The notes under the pieces are model-generated. The model worked only from the letters and a program-made list of their open reading frames with translations, was not told the DNA's origin and did no database searches. A DNA stretch of 58,994 nucleotides. It comes from Tenacibaculum sp. L6 (GTDB lineage Bacteria > Bacteroidota > Bacteroidia > Flavobacteriales > Flavobacteriaceae). Position numbers and translations under genes: made by a program. The stretch is taken from NCBI RefSeq assembly GCF_028823685.1, contig NZ_JAPEHZ010000008.1, forward strand, positions 1 through 58,994, read 5' to 3'. Shown here one piece after another: positions 55,050 through 58,994 of this stretch. Positions within the stretch are counted from its first letter, which is position 1. Every line of letters begins with the position of its first letter.

Positions 55050-55415
55050 TTATTTTTGACCAAGATACACCCAATGGTCTTTTTCTTTACAAAAAACAGA
55101 GTTTTCATGAATCACATCAACATTGCCATTTTCCATAAAAAAAGCTTTAAACTCAACAGTAGTTTCTGTTGCATGTAGCACTTCTAACTTTATCCAATTA
55201 ACAGCTTTTGTTCAAGCTAAAATTTCTCTCTTTTCACGCTTAGAAGGTCTGGTGCTGCTATGGTGACTTTTTTGTAAGTAATCAATATTTGCTAACACAA
55301 AAGCGCTATATCTTGAACGCATTAAAGCCTCAGCAGAGGTAACAGAATGAATGTTTTGATGTGCTTTTTGACAGCAATCGTGATATTGTTTGTTTGGATT
55401 ACATGGACACTGCAT
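55050..55415 (-). pseudogene. ychJ: YchJ-family SEC-C motif protein interrupted by an in-frame TGA
   Basis: Small protein of the YchJ/UPF0225 type with an N-terminal SEC-C zinc motif (CPCNPNKQYHDCC) and the conserved SAEALMRSRYSAFVLANIDYL. The frame meets TGA at 55212-55214 after REILA. It then continues as TKAVNWIKLEVLHATETT and DVIHENSVF, CKEKDHWVYLGQK to a TAA at 55050-55052. Homologues I recall have Trp at this place (AWTKSVNW), so one base change, TGG to TGA, explains it. Function is unknown. Alternatives are sequencing error or, much less likely, TGA read-through. Confidence 0.85.
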
Positions 55416-55417
55416 AA

Positions 55418-55777
55418 TTAATTGATTAATTCAGGTTGTTCTTGTACTCTAAAGCAACGTTCTTCACCAAGAAATAAAGGATTTCCATGTTTTTCAGACC
55501 AAAATCCGTCTAAAATATCTTTAGAAAGACAAGAATATACTACTACACCTTTGTAAATAGTGTTATCATTACCAGTGTAGTTAAAATTGATAGCTAAAAT
55601 ATTGTTTTTAAAGAAGCCGGTTCCAAATTGTTCCTGTTCGTTGTTGATTAACCATTTGGCAACTATTCTGTTGTTTTCGTCAAGAGTCAAAGAAAGTGTT
55701 CCTTTGTAAGTGTTGGTACTTTCGTCTTGGTTGCTACCAATAATATTGTAGGTTCCTATTAAATCTTCTATCGTCAT
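55418..55777 (-). CDS. Small protein of unknown function
   Basis: 119 aa, no signal peptide. The pattern GTYNIIGSNQDESTNTYKGTL, NNRIVAKWLINNEQEQFG and LDGFWSEKHG suggests a small beta-barrel (lipocalin-like) fold, but I recognise no family for certain. It precedes ychJ by 2 bp on the same strand, so they may be co-transcribed. Confidence 0.7.
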   Translation of the reverse strand: MTIEDLIGTYNIIGSNQDESTNTYKGTLSLTLDENNRIVAKWLINNEQEQFGTGFFKNNILAINFNYTGNDNTIYKGVVVYSCLSKDILDGFWSEKHGNPLFLGEERCFRVQEQPELIN

Positions 55778-55887
55778 GAGTCTTCTTAAAAATGCAAAAA
55801 TAAGAATAAAATAAGTGGAGGTTATAATTAGTTTAGCACGATAATATTTCGTATATTTTCGAGTGTTTTATACTAGTTATCAATACT

Positions 55888-56785
55888 ATGGAGTTTATAG
55901 ATTATTACAAAGTTTTAGGAATAGATAAAACAGCGACTGCTGCTGATATCAAAAAGGCCTACCGTAAACTAGCCAGAAAATACCATCCTGATACGAATCC
56001 GAATGATGAAGAAGCAAAAAAGAAGTTTCAGCAAATTAATGAAGCAAATGAAGTGTTAAGTAATCCTGAAAATCGAAAAAAGTACGATGAGTATGGTGAA
56101 CATTGGCAACATGCCGATGCTTATGAAGAAGCTAAAAAACAACAAGGGTATCAAAGCGGATTTGGTGGTGGAGGTTCTTATCAACAATACTCATCCTCAG
56201 ATTTTGACGGAACTGATTTTTCTGATTTCTTTAATTCTGCCTTTGGAGGTGGAGGAAGAAGAGGTTCTAGCAGACGTTCATCTCAATTTAGAGGTCAAGA
56301 TTTTAACGCTACGTTGCAATTGAACTTAAGAGATGTATATACATCACAAAAACAAGTATTGACGGTAAATGACAAGAAAATACGAATTACGATTCCCGCT
56401 GGAGTAGAAAATGGACAAACCATTAAGATAAAAGGACATGGAGGTGAGGGATTGAACGGAGGACCTAAAGGAGATTTATACATTACTTTTGAAATAGTTC
56501 CGGATATAAACTTTAAACGTGATGGTACTGATTTGTACACAGAGCAAACTATTGATTTATACTCAGCAGTGTTAGGAGGAGACGTGGTTATAAATACTTT
56601 TACAGATAAAGTAAAGCTGAAGGTAAAAGAAGGAACTCAAAATGGAACGAAGGTTAGATTGAAAGGAAATGGGTTTCCAAGAAGGTCAGTTTGGTGATTT
56701 ATATGTTACTTATAAGGTGGATATTCCAACGAATTTGACAGATGAGCAACGAGATTTATTTACAAAACTTTCTAAATTAAAATAA
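55888..56785 (+). pseudogene. cbpA: CbpA-type DnaJ co-chaperone with a C-terminal frameshift
   Basis: J-domain co-chaperone without the zinc finger. The J-domain (residues 1-70) has HPD at 33-35 in [10 protein letters not shown] Gly/Phe-rich linker follows to about 125, then the C-terminal substrate domains. After KGNGFP (about 56679) the frame changes and stops at 56695-56697 (269 aa). The true C terminus [18 protein letters not shown] and on to LFTKLSKLK is intact in another frame from 56681 to the TAA at 56783-56785, 1 bp before cbpM. A small deletion of about four codons, not a multiple of three, explains it. The J-domain should still work, but dimerisation may be lost. Confidence 0.85.
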
Positions 56786-56786
56786 G

Positions 56787-57077
56787 ATGGGCAACAAAGA
56801 ACTAATAAGTATACAGAAAGTGATTGTTCATCATAATCTAGATGAACAATTTATAGAGAGTATTGAGTCTTTTCAATTAATAGAATTTGTGGTAAAAGAC
56901 ACAGATAAGTATGTGTATGTAGAACAACTACCAACTTTAGAAAAAATTATTCGATTGTATTACGATTTAGAGGTGAATATGCAAGGGATTGATGTGATTA
57001 ATAATATGTTGGATAGAATGGATATGATGCGTAAAACCATTCAACAATTAGAAAACAAACTTAAATTATATGAGTAA
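56787..57077 (+). CDS. cbpM: CbpM-like chaperone modulator (MerR-like)
   Basis: 96 aa. In other bacteria CbpM binds the J-domain of CbpA and inhibits it. The short form with VIVHHNLDEQFIESIESFQLIEF and a C-terminal coiled coil (MLDRMDMMRKTIQQLENKL) fits. It follows cbpA by 1 bp, the usual arrangement. Confidence 0.88.
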   Translation: MGNKELISIQKVIVHHNLDEQFIESIESFQLIEFVVKDTDKYVYVEQLPTLEKIIRLYYDLEVNMQGIDVINNMLDRMDMMRKTIQQLENKLKLYE

Positions 57078-57099
57078 ATAGGGTGAAAACCTATTGATT

Positions 57100-57157
57100 A
57101 AAAACTCCAAACGATATCAATGATAAAACATATTCAGATAAAGTTTGGAAGTTTTTA
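57100..57157. terminator. Long-loop hairpin between cbpM and the DKNYY gene
   Basis: AAAAACTCCAAAC (57100-57112) and GTTTGGAAGTTTTT (57143-57156) pair with one bulge, with A- and T-rich flanks. It suits a bidirectional terminator, but the loop is 30 nt. Confidence 0.45.
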
Positions 57158-57163
57158 TTAGGC

Positions 57164-58336
57164 TTACTTGTCTTCTACAATTTGATCACCACGATACGTA
57201 TGGTTTTTATCTTTGTATAATAAAGAGTGTTTTTTGTTTGAGGGACCAAAAGTAGCTACATCTGCTCCTTTTAATAATTTTCCAGAAGCAAATACATGGT
57301 TTTTGTCTTTTGAATAATAAGAAACTTCAAAAATACTGAATGTTTCAGGATCAGCTTCTTCAATAATTTCCCCAAAATAAAACACATGATTTTTGTCTTT
57401 AGCGTAAGGAAATTGAATGACTTTAAAAGAAGAAATATCCGCATTTTCAATTTTAGCTCCATCATAAATAATGTTGGAATCAAACAATAAATATTTGTCT
57501 TCTAAGATTGTTAAATCCTCAATGTTTTGGTAAGGAATTGACGTTAGAGAGTCTACCTTTTTACCGTTTTTATATTCTTGAAAGTCGTGAACTCCATTTT
57601 TATCAACAATATATCGATCATTGATTTTTTTGCTTGTTGTAGGGTCAATTGTTGTGGCAACTAATAATTCGTAGCTTTTTAGTAAATACACCTGATTTTG
57701 ATCTTTGGCAAAGCTTTTATTCAAAACTTTAAAAGAATCATAATCTACATTTACCGGAACGTAATTATAAAAATAATGTTTATCGTCTTTAGACCAATCC
57801 TGATCAATTTTTTGAAATGTTTTAGGATTGGCTTTTGCTACCTTCCATAGATGTTTTTTCTCTTGATGTAATCCATCTATTTCTTGTGGCATGTAGTTTA
57901 TAGCAATATATACATGGTCTTTGTCAAAACAGGTGTAATCGTCTTTAGCTACATAAAAAGTAGCGACATCTACCTCATTATCTATAATATTAGTCTTGAA
58001 GTATAAATGATTTTTGTCTTTTCCAAAGTCTCTTCCTAAAACCTTAAAACTTTTAACATCGGCATTTAGATTGGTGTTTCCTAATGAAAACCAATTTCCC
58101 ATAGGAGAATAACGAATTTCTTTTTTTGATTTTGAGTAGTAATACGAATCTGAAATAGATTCATCAACAGGACCAGCAAAAGGACTACAAGCTTGCACAA
58201 TAATTGTCATTATAAACAAGGACAATTTTGCTATAGGAGAGTGTTCAGCTCGTGTAATTTTTTTAATTATAGAATTCAAAATAAGTATAATTAACGTGAT
58301 TGATATATAGGGATGTTGTGTAATTAAGTTCATCAA
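57164..58336 (-). CDS. DKNYY-repeat membrane or surface protein
   Basis: 390 aa. Two N-terminal hydrophobic segments (about residues 10-25 and 36-50) are followed by a soluble part with many KDKNHVYF/KDKNHVFY-type units, spaced about 25-40 residues apart (FGKDKNHLYF, FDKDHVYIA, FAKDQNQVYL, YAKDKNHVFY, YSKDKNHVFA, YKDKNHTYRG). That is the DKNYY family pattern (pfam13644). These proteins are of unknown function and probably sit in the envelope. Confidence 0.85.
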   Translation of the reverse strand: MMNLITQHPYISITLIILILNSIIKKITRAEHSPIAKLSLFIMTIIVQACSPFAGPVDESISDSYYYSKSKKEIRYSPMGNWFSLGNTNLNADVKSFKVLGRDFGKDKNHLYFKTNIIDNEVDVATFYVAKDDYTCFDKDHVYIAINYMPQEIDGLHQEKKHLWKVAKANPKTFQKIDQDWSKDDKHYFYNYVPVNVDYDSFKVLNKSFAKDQNQVYLLKSYELLVATTIDPTTSKKINDRYIVDKNGVHDFQEYKNGKKVDSLTSIPYQNIEDLTILEDKYLLFDSNIIYDGAKIENADISSFKVIQFPYAKDKNHVFYFGEIIEEADPETFSIFEVSYYSKDKNHVFASGKLLKGADVATFGPSNKKHSLLYKDKNHTYRGDQIVEDK

Positions 58337-58548
58337 GCAACTTAGGATTTAGTTGGTATTTATACTATCTTCTTTATTCAAGTAAAGAATAAAAAAAAGT
58401 AGTAGCAATTTTTATTCTTTTCTATTTAGCAAAAGCTAAGATAAAACAAAAAACCGTACAAAAATGTACAGTTATAAGGTGTGTTATTGGGTTTGATATG
58501 AAATTTTTGAACCCGAATAATGGGATATATAGTATTAATATTTCGTTT

Positions 58549-58645
58549 TTAATCAAAATAATTATCAGATTTCAATAATCCTTTTTTTTCTGATTCCCAT
58601 ATCATTGATAGAATCTTCCACTCATCATTTATTTTGACTAGCTGA
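58549..58645 (-). pseudogene. 3' remnant of an NTF2/SnoaL-like (lumazine-binding type) gene
   Basis: On the minus strand a frame reads FQLVKINDEWKILSMIWESE and KKGLLKSDNYFD to a TAA at 58549-58551. This is the typical last strand of NTF2-like proteins. A TGA lies in frame just upstream, and the rest of the gene is missing. It overlaps the end of the lipoprotein frame, which suggests a deletion that joined two genes. Confidence 0.6.
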
Positions 58646-58868
58646 AAATTAATGATTCATTTTTCCACATCAATAAGTATTTCGTAACACTTTCATTCGG
58701 TTGAATTCGGTCAATTTTTATCACGTCTAGTTTTTCCGATGTTGTAAATTCTACATTAGTTATCGGTTCGCTTGATTCGTTTTTAATTTTTACTTCAATT
58801 CCGTTTTTTTTGAACATAAAACAAGAGTTCAATGATAGAATAACCAATATTACGAGCAATTTTTTCAT
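58638..58868 (-). CDS. Small lipoprotein, possibly truncated
   Basis: 76 aa with a lipoprotein signal (MKKLLVILVILSLNSC, lipobox LNSC with Cys16). The short mature part has IEVKIKNESSEPITNVEFTT, a beta-rich motif. I recognise no family. The 3' end runs into the NTF2-like remnant, so the true C terminus may have been lost. Confidence 0.6.
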   Translation of the reverse strand: MKKLLVILVILSLNSCFMFKKNGIEVKIKNESSEPITNVEFTTSEKLDVIKIDRIQPNESVTKYLLMWKNESLIFS

Positions 58869-58933
58869 ATTGAGGAAAAAGGACTAGATTATGAGTAGTT
58901 GCGTGGGTTAGTTCTTAACTTTGCAAGTACGCA

Positions 58934-58994
58934 CCAAGCTGAAAATCCGTGAGTCCCGAAGCTTCGGGCTTCAGAAGTAGGCGAGAACAAGCAA
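58934..58994. repeat. Cassette-junction-like sequence at the window end
   Basis: The stretch has a palindrome CCCGAAGCTTCGGG (58955-58968) and ends in AGAAGTAGGCGAGAACAAGCAA (58973-58994), related to 21563-21584 (16 of 22). The gap continues outside the window. Confidence 0.4.

Noticed and set aside
55212..55214. Selenocysteine or stop-codon reassignment at the ychJ TGA
   Set aside because: TGA is used as an ordinary stop elsewhere (for example the second ilv leader) and there is no SECIS-like hairpin directly after it. A point change or error is simpler.
1..58994. tRNA, rRNA, CRISPR arrays, insertion sequences or integrases
   Set aside because: None was recognised by eye on either strand. 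No evenly spaced repeat array and no transposase-like protein were found.

Overview
The window looks like a chromosome segment from a marine-type member of the Flavobacteriaceae (Bacteroidota), in the neighbourhood of Tenacibaculum or Polaribacter. This rests on low GC, flavobacterial -7 promoter boxes (TAnnTTTG), A-rich rather than Shine-Dalgarno-rich leaders, the Bacteroidota type of arginine pathway, a MetX-aspartokinase-homoserine dehydrogenase fusion, a split MetH and typical flavobacterial intergenic palindromes. The genus is inferred, not shown.

Layout. 0-3.6 kb: nitrosative/oxidative repair genes (ric on the minus strand; msrB-msrA-selO on the plus strand). 3.7-10.1 kb: a SAM riboswitch, metY, a metX-thrA fusion gene and a damaged metB-like gene (methionine and threonine branch). 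10.1-20.4 kb: an Rrf2 regulator (damaged) and a long sulfate-assimilation operon (DUF2061, cysH, cysD, cysN, a ferredoxin remnant, sulfite reductase with a HEPN-like tail, two siroheme genes, ferredoxin reductase, 2Fe-2S ferredoxin, cysE, cysM) closed by a strong terminator. 20.4-23.1 kb: a small accessory patch (ParDE toxin-antitoxin, SRPBCC gene with a nonsense codon, AbiV-like gene between inverted repeats, ecotin). 23.2-28.4 kb: a second SAM riboswitch, split metH, metF. 28.5-30.1 kb: a large unknown helical protein. 30.2-34.5 kb: leuACDB. 34.6-37.3 kb: a lineage protein and a LytS/LytTR two-component pair. 37.3-46.2 kb: minus-strand arginine operon (GNAT, argG, argC, proC, argD, argF', argB, argE, argH). 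46.2-54.9 kb: an intergenic region with leader peptides and attenuators, then ilvE-D-B-N-C-A. 54.9-59 kb: ychJ (nonsense codon), small unknowns, a cbpA-type dnaJ (frameshift) with cbpM, a DKNYY repeat protein and lipoprotein/NTF2-like remnants.

The genes add up to an amino-acid biosynthesis supercluster: sulfate to sulfide to cysteine or homocysteine to methionine, aspartate to homoserine, leucine, isoleucine, valine and arginine. RNA-level control is visible in two S-box riboswitches and two tandem Ile/Val leader-peptide attenuators before ilvE; an Arg-codon-rich leader before the arg operon is possible.

No new defence or mobile system is evident. The most striking signals are the tandem ilv attenuators and an unusual density of small lesions in otherwise conserved genes (metB, rrf2, cysN, ferredoxin, SRPBCC, ychJ, dnaJ, NTF2-like) plus a 51-bp-period duplication in ilvE. 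These could be real decay or assembly error, and reads would decide.
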